Of a DNA stretch of 64,000 bases, positions 11,141 through 23,900 are shown in pieces. Position 1 is the stretch's first letter. The number at the start of each line of letters is the position of its first letter. The stretch comes from Lineus longissimus (taxonomy: Eukaryota; Nemertea; Pilidiophora; Heteronemertea; Lineidae). Location of the stretch: contig NC_088326.1 in NCBI RefSeq assembly GCF_910592395.1, positions 1,617,001 through 1,681,000 on the forward strand, in the 5' to 3' direction. A program made the translations under genes and the position numbers. The notes beneath the pieces were generated by a model. The model saw only the letters and a list, made by a program, of their open reading frames with translations, had not been told where the DNA came from and searched no databases.

Positions 11141-12605
11141 TCATTGGCAGTGATCGATTTGACAATAAATATCATCCCAGGAGCAGTGGCTGCATAAATA
11201 GATGTAGGTGGAATTCTCCCCGCTCTTGGTGCACTGCCATTCAAAGGCAAATAGGGGGCGTGGAAGGGGTTGGCATGGATCAGAACTTTAGATCAGCCAG
11301 AGACAATAACTGGAAATGTGAAAGAAATGTGAAATTTTTTCTTCTGTCCAGTCTGATTTTCATAATAAGCCATGCAGAGAACATTTCCCTAATTTTGTGC
11401 TCAATCTCACCAGAATTGATCTAGTTTTGAGAATAAATTTGCAAACTCTTCACAAAATCACACTGTCGCTCATCAGATTCAGTGAAAAACAATTCCACAA
11501 CCAGCTGATATCATGTGTGAGGCAGATTTAGATGCACTCCCAGCCTACCCCCTGACTAGGCGGGTCTACCTTGGCTGTCTTAGTGGTTTGGGGTAATAAA
11601 GAAGGGGTGACAAAAATTGGAAATAGTGATTCAAGAAAATATTGATAAATATCATAATCATCATGCATGATTTCTAACTTCCAAGGCAAGGGGTATGAAG
11701 AACCTGGCATAAAATCATTTACAATGACCAATTAAGCAATGAACAGGTACATTTTGCTGTATTTACAATTACAGTATAAGACTAAGACAAGGCCAAGTAG
11801 CCTTGAAAAGTAGGCGGGAAAATCGGTGCCCAAAGATGCACAGTGCCAAAGCACATGGTCTACAGGCATGCGCAATGCATGCAACAGTACAGTGTATCCG
11901 TTACCTCGACACCAATGTTTTTTTTATGCACGTTTTTCTTGAGAAAAAACGCTAAAAAACTAATAAAATCTAGATAGTCAGAATAAAAAATACACATAGA
12001 ACACAAATATTTGGTTTAAATTACCTAGACGGGTTGCTAGAACTTCCAATTAACCTTTTTTTTTATAGTTCTGAACCCAATTGCAAGAAATGTCGGCGCC
12101 ATGATGGACACTTTTTTGGCGCACTTCCAACACAAAAATCACGGAATATTGCATCAGTGGTGAAAGAAACGAATTAAAATTAATGCATGGATGAGCAATG
12201 GCAATTCAGCTATCAACTTACCGCCATAAGTTGCCTTTACTCGCGGAAAGAAACGTAAAATCGAGGGTTTTAGCGGAGAAGATTTGATGCTCCCGCTCAG
12301 TGTATATCTTCCACGAGGCAGACGATTTCACGACTCCTGCGCAGGTTTTGAAGTAGACACAAGCGCGTGAAGAAACCAGGCTCATGGAGATCGACCCGGG
12401 GCAATAGATCAGCCTAATACACAGAACCTAAAATCCCATACTTTATGTTCAAGTATTATATATTCTATAGTTTCTTATTTGAAGACTGATCGAGCGCTAA
12501 GATTGATTTGGCGATTCTAATACCGTCAGGCGCCTGTGACAACTCGGAACCCCGTGGATATTGCCCTGTAGATATTTCCTTGTGGATATTGCCCCGTGGA
12601 ATAAA

Positions 12606-13085
12606 AGGTCTCGTCAGGGAGTTTTTCCCGAATGTACGCGATGATGACGTGCCCCATTAACAGGTCGTAACATCTATCTTAAAATGCGTTTCCAAAGTGA
12701 TTGCATGAGGACAACCCATGTGTGTCGTATATCACTGGAAACGCCCGATTCCCCTTATTTTGCAGGATGTTAAATCGGGCATTTTATTTCTTTAAATAAA
12801 TCATAAGCGTCGCATTTGCTTCTTTCTAGCTCTGTTCACCATCCCAAATGGCAATATTGCCAATTGGGTCGAACAATCACGGAAAACCCCAAATATTATA
12901 CATTTTTTTTTGAATAATTTTTACAAGGACCATTCTCCCATGAAAGACAGTTGCTTACGCTACACAAAAATCAAAAAAAAATCGAGGGTCAACCATTGAA
13001 CTTTTGAGATATGTTGAATTTTGCACAATCAGCGAAAAACGCACCAACTGGCACTAGACGGCATTTCAACACGGGGCCGACACGC
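12606..13085 (+). repeat. Dispersed ~475-bp repeat, copy A
   Basis: Shares long blocks with the reverse complement of 60722-61194: AGGTCTCGTCAGGGAGTTTT, AATGGCAATATTGCCAATTG, AAATAAATCATAAGCGTCGC and CGCACCAACTGGCACTAGAC (with substitutions). An internal CCCGATT...AATCGGG pair can fold. It ends about 210 bp upstream of the perilipin-like start codon. No coding capacity; probably a non-autonomous transposable element. Confidence 0.85.
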
Positions 13086-13295
13086 CTCGAGCATAGGCAT
13101 AGTACGTGGTGAATCTAGCTCAGTGATATTGACAAGGGTCTCTTTCTTCACAACCACAAGCACAAATGACCGAGCACCCAATTCAATTTCAAAGTTGGAC
13201 ACCCTTACGTCAGTAGGCCCTGAACCAACATTCCTTACGTAATAGGCCTCGGTAGTTCTTCGAAAGTGTTACCAGTCATTCCCAAACCTTTAGCC

Positions 13296-16200
13296 ATGAC
13301 CGACGTGTACGACAAGTACCCATCTTTCATTCCATCTGCTTCGGTATGTATATATAGCAAAAATAGGTGTGGCCTTAGTTCATTTTGTAGATTCTCCTTA
13401 CTTTATCATCTTTGTCCCAGTTTAGGGATGTTTTTGAGCCAATGAAACATAATATATCAAGTTTTTGCGGCGTGTACGTCATTCGATTCTTCCTGCCCCA
13501 GCCAACCTAGTACAATTACGGTAAAGTCGACTCAGAACCGTCCACCCTGTGAAGTTTTCTGTCGCACGTCCTTACGATTACCCCATGAATGTACCAATGC
13601 AGGAAAATGCAATGGCATGAAGAAATCAACCAAATCGGATAGCAACAATGTGTTATGTAGTTTCAGTTTACCCTTTCTTCACACTGTTTTACCCCCAGTA
13701 CTAATATAAGCCGATGATATTTGCGCACTCCTACTTCAGAAAACGGAGAAAAATGGCTCAAGCCGGCACCACAAGGCTCCCCTGTCGCAGTCTGAGACAA
13801 AGGCCGAAATCAACCGCAAGAAGCTCTATGAAGGAGGCAGCATTTTCCTGGAGGAGCTATGTTCTCTACCGATGACGCAGAGAGCGGCGGAGGCAGTTAT
13901 GGAGATAAAGAAGGGCAACACTTTGTTTGGGTCACTCGGGGCGCTGGCGGCGTCAGCTGGTCTGTTCGTCGCCAACGCCTGCGTCTCTCCAATCAAGGTT
14001 GCGACTTCGGTGGTTGCGAAGACGAGTCCCACAGCTGGTAAGATTTATAGTCCAGGGACCAATTCCAGTTGCTTCAGCTGAGTGCATGGTTAGTTGGCTT
14101 CTAGTTATTGATAAACTAAGGGACAAGTAGAGACTGATCGGTGTTGTAACATCCTCGGCTATGTACAAAGCCCATTGGCCTCCAGTCACTGTTATACTTG
14201 GGAAGGTTGGTTGCATGGATTGTGCACTCAATATTCGAATGATTGCATCGCATCACTTAGACTAAACATCGTTGCACCGGTACACGTTCTAAAGGTTACG
14301 ATATTTGTATCAAAATATCATTCTCTTCTATTTTGAAAAACCTTCAGCTGTGTACGTGGACTCCACTGCCGCTGTTTTGTTAGAGAGCGTCGAGACAGCT
14401 CTACCAGTCATTAGGTCCGATCCAGTCAAGGTGAGAATTCTTTCCACTGACGTTTGCGTTCGCGTTTCGAATCGTAACCTGTCTAGTAACATATAAGAGT
14501 GGTCAAGACCCGTAACGTGGATGCGGACGAAACATGAACGGGAATGAGGCCACTTTTCTTGAAAGACCCTCCCTATTTATTACCTCCATGGTTCTGTACT
14601 TGTAGTGTGCTTTTCAACCTTCCTTTTCCATACACGTTCCATGTTGTTACTCATTATTTTACAGCGATGGCTTTCGGAGGTTTGATACCCTCCGGATGCA
14701 GTAGATCGGCCTCATCGTCCCCATGAAGGAAATACTGTATAGGATCACGAATGGACTGCATCGGTATGGTAGTTCCACGCATCGGCTGGTGGATGGGCGT
14801 CCAAGAATGTCAGTCTAGTGCGTCAACACGAAATGGCGATTTTCTGCATAAGCCCGTCTTTTTCTGCTTCCAGGTGGCTAGACGGTTAAAATACAGGTCC
14901 GTCAAGTTGATGTATGACGGGGCCAGATGCGTGGTGAAGAGCCAGATCGGCCAGTGTGCCCTGAAGACAGTGAATACCCTGGTGGAAGGCGCGGAGGTGA
15001 TGCTGGCATATGTTGCTCCACTAGATTCTTGCGCGGAGACTGCCGAGGAGCCCGGGGACGGTTTGCGCACGGAAGAAGAGTCCGGCGAACACAAGGGCAC
15101 ACAGGTAAGGAGACACGGCGAAGAGAAGGGATAGGAAATAGAGTGCGAGCCGTCCATTAAAATCTTCAGACACTGTGCCAACGCACCCAGGGCTGGCCAA
15201 GTCCGATATACATGTATATCACGATAATCTTCTGGAAATGATGGCGACGGATTACCTACGGGGGAAGACACGAGAAAATACGTTTTTTTCTCTTGGAGAA
15301 GAACATCGTCCGACGGCAACTCAGGCATCACCTTGCGACTTAATCTGCCTGGTCCCCCACCCTCGGTAGGTTCTTGATGCCTGACTATAGCTACGACAGC
15401 GAGAGTGAGGTCAGCAGACTAGACCGGTTTCTAATCCGATAAGTTTCTTACTTTCAGACGCCTGCCTCTCCCAAGCCTGAGACTTCCACCCTTGTCTGTC
15501 GAGTACTTGCGCTGCCTTTTCGAACTGCGGTAAGATGATACCCATTTATACCCAGTCCTGGCACCACTTGTTTTCAATATACGCCGTCTCTCTATAATTC
15601 AAACGTTGTTCATTTGAAAAAAGGAAGCTGATCTATCTTCCTCAAAATCAGTCCATATGACATACCCCAGCTTTCAGCGTGATGGAGAAATCGACTTTTG
15701 ACCCCGCCCAGCCCGGCAGCCCAGACCTGGCGAAAAGGAAGGCCGTTTTCAAGAATTCTAAGAATTCAACACCCGATTGCCAAATTCTTTTCCCTTCCAG
15801 CTAATGGTTACCAAACCCATTCAGCGAACGATGGTTTACTTTGCTAAGAGCCGGCGGTACCGAAAGACTGGGCGGACACCTTGTCTTGAAACCAGGACAG
15901 CGAAGAAGTCCTTGGAAGGGCGACCTAGGGTAGGTACTTGTCATTCAAGGATTCATACATGGACATGGTCCATTCGAACCCGGCTTATGTCATGAACAAG
16001 CTGCGAATATTGTCTGTCGTTGTGCCCGACCACGACGAAAAGGAATATCGGGAAGTGAGAGAATACGGTCGCCAGACTAACGAGGGAGGTCATTGTCTCT
16101 TTTAAGGGAGATACGAGGCCAATCCGCTGCCTCCGGGGCTTGGATGAGATATTCTGTACAACCGGATTTTCCTCCAAATGCTATTAGCTCACAGTGTCTG

Positions 16201-17406
16201 CATAACTCGCATACAAAAGCACTTCCATCTCTTTGCAGGCTTCGCCAAGAAAGCGAGCGAGTAAGCCAGAGAAACCACCATTCTATCGTCGACTCGCCAC
16301 ATCCTTACTGGTCACCCTCAAGATTATGAATCCACCACAACCTGAAGATACCTCAGTCCAACCACCCAACTATGTCTTCGACCCGAATATTGGTAGGTGT
16401 TGTACAAACTCATTTGAGACGGCGACCCTAGATTGATTTCTGTGAATACCAGTGTAACGTTTTCGGTTGATCATCATGATTCAGCGTTTCGTTACTGTAG
16501 ATAGTAGAGAGATCATGACTTGTCATATCCCGACAATCCTGACTTCAGGACGTTTCACTCTGCACTAATGACAGATCGAAACGTGTGCGAGGGGAGTGTA
16601 TATACATGTACGACTAATCTACCCCGATATGAACGTGTCGTCTTCATATTCCATGATCCCCGAACCAGTGTTTTCTTTTTCAGTTCCCTCTCCCAAGCAC
16701 AAATTTGCAAAACGGTCACACGATGACGTTGGAAGTGATGACGGGACTCTCTCAGACATCATGGGTGACCTCGAGGACTACTGTAGTGATGATGATCCCA
16801 ACTATGAGGTAAGCCCCCACCCCGAGAACAGAGAGCGTCGGCAACGACCAGCCCTACTTTTTTGAAGGGCGGAGGTGCAGCTGTCAGCATGAAAGCTGGA
16901 ACGGGGAAAACTAGAGCTCGCATCTCTGGGAATATTTTTAGTGTGCGGTTAAAACATAAAGGGGGAATGAAACTCAATGGCCAGAGAGATCAATCGCACG
17001 GGTCTGCATGGCGTGGTACGCAACACATCTGCATAAACACTTCGCTTGAATGTGGCACGGACACTCAGCTTTCACATTGCTTGTATTTTCAGTGGGATTA
17101 CAGCTGCATGGGAGAAGACTACGACAGTTTCGAGTACATGACTGATTCCTTTAGCGATCTCGAGGAAGAGTTGGATTTCGTTGAGAAGGAGGCGGGGACA
17201 AACATCCTTGGAGGGGTAAGAAGTGCATGACACCTTCTGTCTTACATTATACTTGTAGATATTTTTCATTGACAGTTCTTTTTAATGTCACCACGTCACT
17301 GCATATGTGTCTGCAGAGCGGACGGGTTCAGCACCTCGAAGACCGCGAAGGTGTCAACGGCCTCGAAGTCCTCGATGCCTGTTCGAAGACCTCGAAGGCA
17401 CCGTAG
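13296..17406 (+). CDS. Perilipin-like lipid-droplet protein
   Basis: Ten exons join in phase: 13296-13343, 13740-14037, 14348-14430, 14874-15104, 15458-15529, 15801-15929, 16239-16392, 16684-16808, 17093-17215, 17317-17406 (TAG 17404-17406), about 450 residues, a usual perilipin length. The N-terminal part follows the PAT-domain pattern: CSLPMTQRAAEAVMEIK, later LLESVETALPVIRSDP (compare LDKLEEKLPIL), then SQIGQCALKTVNTLVEGAE (compare GSRLGQMVLSGVDTVL). Perilipins coat lipid droplets and gate lipases. The C-terminal half is basic (KKSLEGRPR), then strongly acidic (SDDGTLSDIMGDLEDY; SDLEEELDFVEKEA) and is not recognisable as the perilipin four-helix bundle. The start is the first ATG of the 5'-most exon, in CCATGA context. 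The 3' end is uncertain because several other exons could be used. Gene existence is near certain; the family name is likely. Confidence 0.75.
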
Positions 17407-17659
17407 TAGCGAAGACTTAGAGGACCTCAAATGCCTCGAAGTTCGTGATGATCTCAATGACCTCGAATACTATGACGGCCATGATGCTCCCAAAGACCTC
17501 GAAGTCCTCGAAGACATCGGAGACTTCGAGGACCTCAAATGCCTCGTTGACCGTAAAGATTTCGAGGACTGTGAAGATCTCAAGGATCTCAAAGGCCTCA
17601 TTGAAGAGATCGTAAATGATATAGGGTTAGGTGGTGGGGGTGGGGGAGGGGGATACTAA
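17317..17659 (+). repeat. Acidic leucine-rich coding-type repeat (GACCTCGAAG)
   Basis: Irregular repeats of GACCTCGAAG / GTCCTCGAAG / GACCTCAAATG. The phase-0 reading from the acceptor at 17316 gives SGRVQHLEDREGVNGLEVLD and stops at 17404. A second frame stays open to TAA at 17657-17659 and reads as Asp-Leu-Glu repeats (EDLEDLKCLEVRDDLNDLEY), which look like the acidic segment of exon 9 but do not join it in phase. It ends with a poly-Gly run from GGTGGGGGTGGGG. Either the longer frame uses another donor or an indel split a longer acidic tail. Confidence 0.6.
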
Positions 17660-17692
17660 TCGTGTTTTGTGTCGCCCTCCCATGTCTTTCAG

Positions 17693-19043
17693 ATGCGAGC
17701 GATTGGGGTTGAACTACAGGATACCGCGCCGCGGGTTTCCTTTGATGGGGATATTGTCTCATACGAAACTTTTGGGATGTAGAGCTCACCGTACGTAGGC
17801 CTTTTTTAGCCCCCTTGCTAAAATAATCTAAAGATATATGTGCTGTTCCGTGGGTTAGGTGGACAGGTTTTTCAGTATTGCGGACGATTTGTCTGTTAGA
17901 GATAATTTCACAGAGTTTCACTGAGTTTCACTGGAGGTGTTGATGGAAGTCCATGATTTAAACTATTATAGTTACAGTGCTTTCTTGACAAAAACGAAAT
18001 CGGTGACGATGGCGGCAAAAACTACACCTCTGACTCAAAGTCGGGTATGGCAGTGTCGAGCAAGGCAAAAGTGACTGAGTCGAACATGACAGAGGTGAAG
18101 GAGTCTAACATGGGAGCGATGACCGAGCCGAACATGGCAGAGGTGACTAAAGGGATGCGTCACATGTCATACAATACAGGTAATTCTCCCAGTATACCGT
18201 CTTGTAACTGGGGCTGTGCACGGTCTCGTGGCGAAAATACGTATTATGGCCAGTGACTTGTCGTTTCCGTCAACTGATTAAAACCAATTCAGCCATGCAC
18301 AAAGTACGTAACACCCTTTCGTCCTGTGCACGCCTCTTTTAAGTTGCACGAAGACGGTATACCCGAGAATTGTCTGTTTAACTTTTGATGTAATTAGCAA
18401 ATGTCGCAATTTGTGCTTGCGGAGGGTTGAGGATGGTTGCGGTCAGTTGCGGTCGTATCCGCCGGTCAAAAAGGCGAGGTGTGCAATCCCAAGGACGGTT
18501 GTGACCGCAAGCAAACGCACCGAATCGCCGGCATATAATCGCAGCATTGTCGCCGAGATGTGGTCACCAAGACGTCTTTGATATTAACACAAAAATTCAA
18601 TCTTCTTTTTGTAGAGAATAAGGGCCGCAAATCGAGATCACAAAGTAACTGCGAGATTAGGCGACACCAAAACCGACAAGAAATGTTCCGAAGCAATCGA
18701 AACGAATACTAATACTCCTGTAACATGTGCTGCGGTTATGAATACGATTACCACGGCCACGAAAACAACTGCCGCTGCCACGAAAACAACTGCCGCTGCC
18801 ACGAAAACAACTGCCGCTGCCACGAAAACAACTGCCGCTGCCACGAAAACGAGTACAACGTCCCCGAAAACATTTGCTGCTGCCACTAAAAGTGCTACGA
18901 TCACGAAAGCGCCAACTACAACTTCCACAACTGGTGTTAAAAAGGATAAAGGTGATCCTTTCACCAACAACAACTTCACTATATTGGCCCCAGAAGACAC
19001 AGCCCCGCTGACAAAAAACGTGGCGCTCCCTCCACTCAAGTAG
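17693..19043 (+). CDS. Possible alternative 3' exons of the perilipin-like gene
   Basis: Three acceptors with open frames follow exon 10. 17693-17782 begins MRAIGVELQDTAPRV and stops at TAG. 17978-18179 starts in phase 0 (CFLDKNEIGDDGGKN) and contains repeats of the type ESNM-EVKESNM-EPNM. 18615-19043 in one frame is a Lys/Thr/Ala-rich tail ending LPPLK-stop, and in another frame stops at 18712. Exon 9 (phase 0) could splice to any of them, and internal GAG|GTGA donors in the middle exon would keep the Thr-rich tail in frame. The true transcript structure cannot be settled from sequence. An AATAAA lies near 19400. Confidence 0.4.
18759..18850 (+). repeat. 21-bp minisatellite encoding TKTTAAA
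   Basis: Four perfect copies and a partial fifth of ACGAAAACAACTGCCGCTGC-C (21 bp, seven codons) inside the open frame that ends at 19043. Because the period is a multiple of three, the length can vary without frameshift. Confidence 0.9.
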
Positions 19044-20952
19044 GATTCCAAAACAAGAGTGGAGGTGACGTCTTAATGGTGAATGTTGTGCTTATGTTTG
19101 GTTTTTTGCATTACGCCATGTTTTGTCTTTACTTGAGATAGGCCTGACGGTGTCTTTGATATTCTGATGTGTATATACTAAGGCAGGTTTCGCAACCCCT
19201 ACGAGGGGACTTGGACTTCGTCGTTCGTGATAGTCGCGAAATCTGCCTACTTTGCTTTTCGCGTTGGGAATGATAAGGAGATTTCCATTGTATTGTTTGA
19301 GTGTCTTCTCTTTTGTATTTGAGCGTTTCAGAGTCGACTTGCTTTCGAAAAGATTCAACACACCTAGCATATACATTTTGTATACCGGTAATTTCATGTA
19401 AATAAACATAGAACGACGAGGAAATGGGCCTTGCCTGGCCCTGGTCGAACAAAACTTTCCGTTCGCAGCTCATCACTATTCATCGTTAAAATCTTTCTGT
19501 AACTGATCATGTGCTGTATCATTTTCATAAGACGCCTTTTGCACGACTTGTTGTTTTGTTGGTTTCTTTCGAAACAGTATCCATCCTTGTACCAAGACAC
19601 CTCCAAAATAAGAGATCCCCTCAAAATAAAATTCATCAGGAAGAATGCAGTCTGGTGTGTCCGGGACGACGTCACACTCGGACAACTGTATGAGAGAACT
19701 GTACGCGGTGTACCCTGTGGTCTTGCGTGCCGAACAAACCCTCAGCTTGCCCACCATACTGCCGTTTGGTCCTGCCGCGGACATTGTCACTACCAGTCCT
19801 GAATTGGACAATTACATAACCAGATTGTTGCTGGGTATTCATGCGTCGCTTGGTCCTGCCCAAGACCATGTCGCCGCCATCAATTGTTATTGGGCACCTT
19901 AGCGTCGCCTGCCGTGGCCAATGTCACAGCCTAATTACTCTTGGGTGCCTGGTCCAGCCGTAGACTCTGATGTGGCCAATGTCACAGCCTGTTTACTGTT
20001 GTTTACTACAGTGGCGCATTGTCCTGCTGTGGATTCTGAGGACGAAGTCACAGCCTGCCTACTGTCTTGGGAACTAGAGTGGCGCCTTGTCTTGCCGAGG
20101 GCAATGTCACAATACATGGTGAGCATGGCAGATTTCGCCAGGTCAATCCCTGATCATTTCGTAAGGTTTGGCACTACTGAACTTATGTTATATGTGCAAG
20201 GGGAGGAGCATGCAAATGGTCGGGTCTCTTCAGTGGTGAGCACCGACAGGAAGTTTGGAATTATAATTGGCGTTTCCACCAAACATGATAAGCTCACAAT
20301 TAATCGAAATTATGGTATCAAATACACCGTTTGATTGGTATATTGACCATGATACATAGTTGTGAGTTCTCAAAATGTTTGCAAAGCTAAAAAGGAACGA
20401 GGGTTAATGCTCATTTCCCAACATCCTGACCAGTGACATTTTGGTACGTTGGTGTCCTGCTCCCAGCCACTTTCTCTTCAGAAAAACCCTAGATTTTTTT
20501 GGTCAAAAGTCACGAATATTAGACGAAATTGGTGTTATGGAATAATTTCATTATGTTAAAATGATAGATCATTATGCAAAGGATTCGTTGAGTCTCTTTT
20601 TAGAAAATAGTATGTATATTCTGACAGTTTATCATGACATTATTCGTAAAATTGTTCAGTACTGCATGCATTGCATGACAACACAAAAAGATGCACTGCA
20701 TACAATTATGAATTACCAGTATGTTACATTGAGTACAGTAAAAGTGCACAGTCTTCACATCTATCGTCATCAAAAATTGATGCCAACGGGGCAATGAATG
20801 TCCGTGTTTAAAGAAATTTCCCATCTTATATTTTGATGGGCGATATTAATTTCAGTGAATCCGACACAATTGATGCACCCTGTTGGCTGTTCATTTAAGT
20901 TTGCAGCGTTCATTTGTTGTCTTTATTTTCAAATTGCAGGTTCAACAACGCG
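19044..20952. other. Intergenic, with degenerate repeats at 19900-20120
   Basis: The only structure seen is an imperfect repeat around GCCAATGTCACAGCC (19918, 19977) and GACGAAGTCACAGCCTG (20041), plus matching TCTTGGGTGCCTGGTCC / TTGGGAACTAGAGTGGCGCC phrases. An ORF at 19921-20334 covers it but has no splice context and repetitive composition, so I do not call a gene. A possible non-coding 5' exon of the next gene may lie here; the acceptor at 20939 implies one. Confidence 0.5.
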
Positions 20953-23900
20953 ATGGAGGGGTATGTCAATTCTAGTGGTGATGCGAAACATGCTGACCCC
21001 AAGGATGAAGCACCTGATTTTGATGCCCACAATACTGAAAAGCAACATATTGACGATAGCCACATAGGAGACATATCTGAAAGCCAAATTACTGCCCCCT
21101 TGGAGGGCATTGGCAAAATGAAACGTGGCTCACCATTACCGACTGATTCCCTGGACAGTGACGACCGGCATGATGAGGACAGTAAAGGCCCCAAGGACAA
21201 TAGTAGCCAACGAGGATTAATCAACCACTCGGATGATGACAGCCAGCAACAACTTGTTGACACCAAGAACAAAAACGAATCAGTACCGACTAAGTCCCAG
21301 GATAATTCTCGCCAACGAGTACTGATTGATCCACAGGAGCACACTTGCCAGCCTGAACCTGCTGACTACCTGGGTAATGGTATCCAGCTAGGAGCTGTTG
21401 ACACCCTGGGTAACGATACCCAGCCAGAACCTGATGACTCCGAAGTCAATAATACCTCACCAGGACCTGATGACCCCCAGGCCAGTGGCAGTGATGCTAA
21501 ACCTCCCCCACCACCATCCAAGCCTAAGCCAATCAAAGGTTGCGTCAAGCTCCCACCTCATTGGAAGATTGCTGTTGACGAGGACGGTGTGGTCTATTAT
21601 TATCACGGCATTACAGGGTAAGCGCGTTGGCCTTGATATTATGATAATTCCATCATGTCTGTAAGAGCTATCACCCATTAGAATACAGCAACTACAATTT
21701 GATCAGACATCATATCTGTATCTCTCAATAGTTGCAAAAGTACCCCACTAACACATTGCATTAGAGTACACCTTCTTGGTCTGGTGCATTAGTACAGTTT
21801 TGACATAGCGGTGGCCTCCTGCTGCAGCTAAGAATATCTATTTCATCATGGCTGATCATCATTGGTTTCTCAGATTGCATTTATCTTCTTTCTCTAACTT
21901 AAATTCCAGACTGACACAGTGGACTCCTCCAAAACTCCCCCCAAAGTCTTCAGCTGTACGTGTTTCAAAACTCATGCCAGGAGCCACAGCAGGCAAGTCG
22001 GATGTAACAGAGTCTTCAAAACCAGCAGCAAACCTGTTGTCCTCTGGTGCAAAGGGTGCAGCTTTCTTTAATACGCTTGGACTTGGGAAGAATGTAAGTT
22101 TGCTACTCCACAAACAACAGCTTTTTTTATCGTTAGCTGGTTGTTGAACTGTTGAGGGCTAAGTATCCTTTGCAAAGATTGTTTTGAACTGCTGCTAAAG
22201 TGAACCGCGAACAAGCGATATTTTTCACTTTCGAAAACAAGCAGGTTCAGGTGGGTTCTACAAAATCAACTTAGAGCTATCTGATTTCAATTTTCACGGA
22301 ACCGAACCTATGCTGTCTCCAAAAATTGTTGTATTCAATTATTGTTAAGTCTGGTCTCTCTCTATTCAGGTGCCGACTGGTACAGACGACGAGGCCCCAG
22401 TGATGAGGACGCGACAGGCGAAACGTAAGGTTCTGAGCCAATCACTTGAGGAGTCTGATAATGAAGATGAGGCAAATGCAAAGTTGTACTCGTCAATGTG
22501 GGAAGACCCAAAGGAGAATGAGTCCGAAATGGTGAAAAGCCCAACAACCCGTCCGCTTCCATATGAATGTGATATATGTTATAAAACATTCTCAAAGAGA
22601 AAAATGCTTATGAATCATATCAAGAAACACAAAAATCAGGAGAGTACTGCCAAGAGGCTACGCCTCAGCATTGCCAAGGACCAACTCAGTTGCGAATATT
22701 GTGAAAGGAAATTTACGTTTGAGAAAAGTTTCAAAAAGCATGTTGCATCTTGCGCAAGTGATAAGAAGCAGTACAAATGTGAGAACTGTGAGGAAATATT
22801 CTTGATTCTTGGGGACTATGAAAAACATGTTGTGACACATAAGGGTGAGCTGGAGTTTAAGTGTGAAAAGTGTCCACAATCCTTCACCTCTAGACATGAT
22901 TTCGAGGGGCATTTGTTGAGTCACATATCAGAGGTTTCAGCTCCTGGTCAAATGATGGACACAGGTACCAGTGACAATGTATTGGGCACTTTATGTACTG
23001 GTACCAATGGCAGTGTATTGGGCCCTACCGTTGCTGGTACCAGTGACAATGTATCGGGCGCTTCAGTAACTGACGTTGATGCTTCTAAAGACGAAAATGC
23101 TGGTATTGCATCTACTGGTACCGGCAGTGCATCTACCTCGCCCGGTAAGGTTAAGAAGGAGTACATTTGTCAATATTGTTTACGGAAATTCAAACTTGGG
23201 GCAAGCTTTCAAAAGCATTTAGTGTCTCACACTGCAGCTGGTCGGACATCATTCAGGTGTGTGAAATGCTTTAAGTACTTCTTGTCGAAGAATGATCATG
23301 ATGTGCATTTTCTGACGCATGAAAACGATTCAAAAACTGAAGACGTTGCGACAAGTTCACATGATAAGGAATACAGATGTGAATACTGTGACTTGACCTT
23401 TAAGCATTCCGAGACGAAGAAATTCGAAAAACATTTAGCGTCTCACACCTTAAGAAGTACTTTCAAGTGTAGGAAATGTAACGTGTCTTTCAAAAAGAAA
23501 GTTGAGTTGGACGCTCATATAGGAACACACCCGGAGGTGAGGTGTTTGAAGAAAGGGCCCAAGCCAGACATCCTGAAGTGTGAAGAGTGTGGTGAAACAT
23601 GCATTGGTCGCGCATCATTTAGAAAACATCAAATTATTCATACTACTCTAATGATATGCAAATTCTGTGACAAAAGATTCAAGGTCAAGGACACATATAT
23701 CCGCCATTTGGAGTTGCACGCCGCGCCGAAACCTCATAAATGCAATCTCTGTAACGAGTCATTTCTGGTGAAGAGACAAATTAAGTTGCATAAGGAGAGG
23801 GTTCATAATATGAAGTCGAGGAAAATGCACAAGTGCTACCATTGTAAAAAACTTTTCAAATATGACCGCGATTTGCGCTACCATCTCAAAATGGTCGAAA

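Noticed and set aside
13859-14130. Overlapping ORFs around the second perilipin-like exon
   Set aside because: Only the frame LPMTQRAAEAVMEIKKGN joins neighbouring exons in phase; the others are shadows.
19921-20334. 137-residue plus-strand ORF
   Set aside because: It lies over degenerate tandem repeats and lacks recognisable domain or convincing splice sites.
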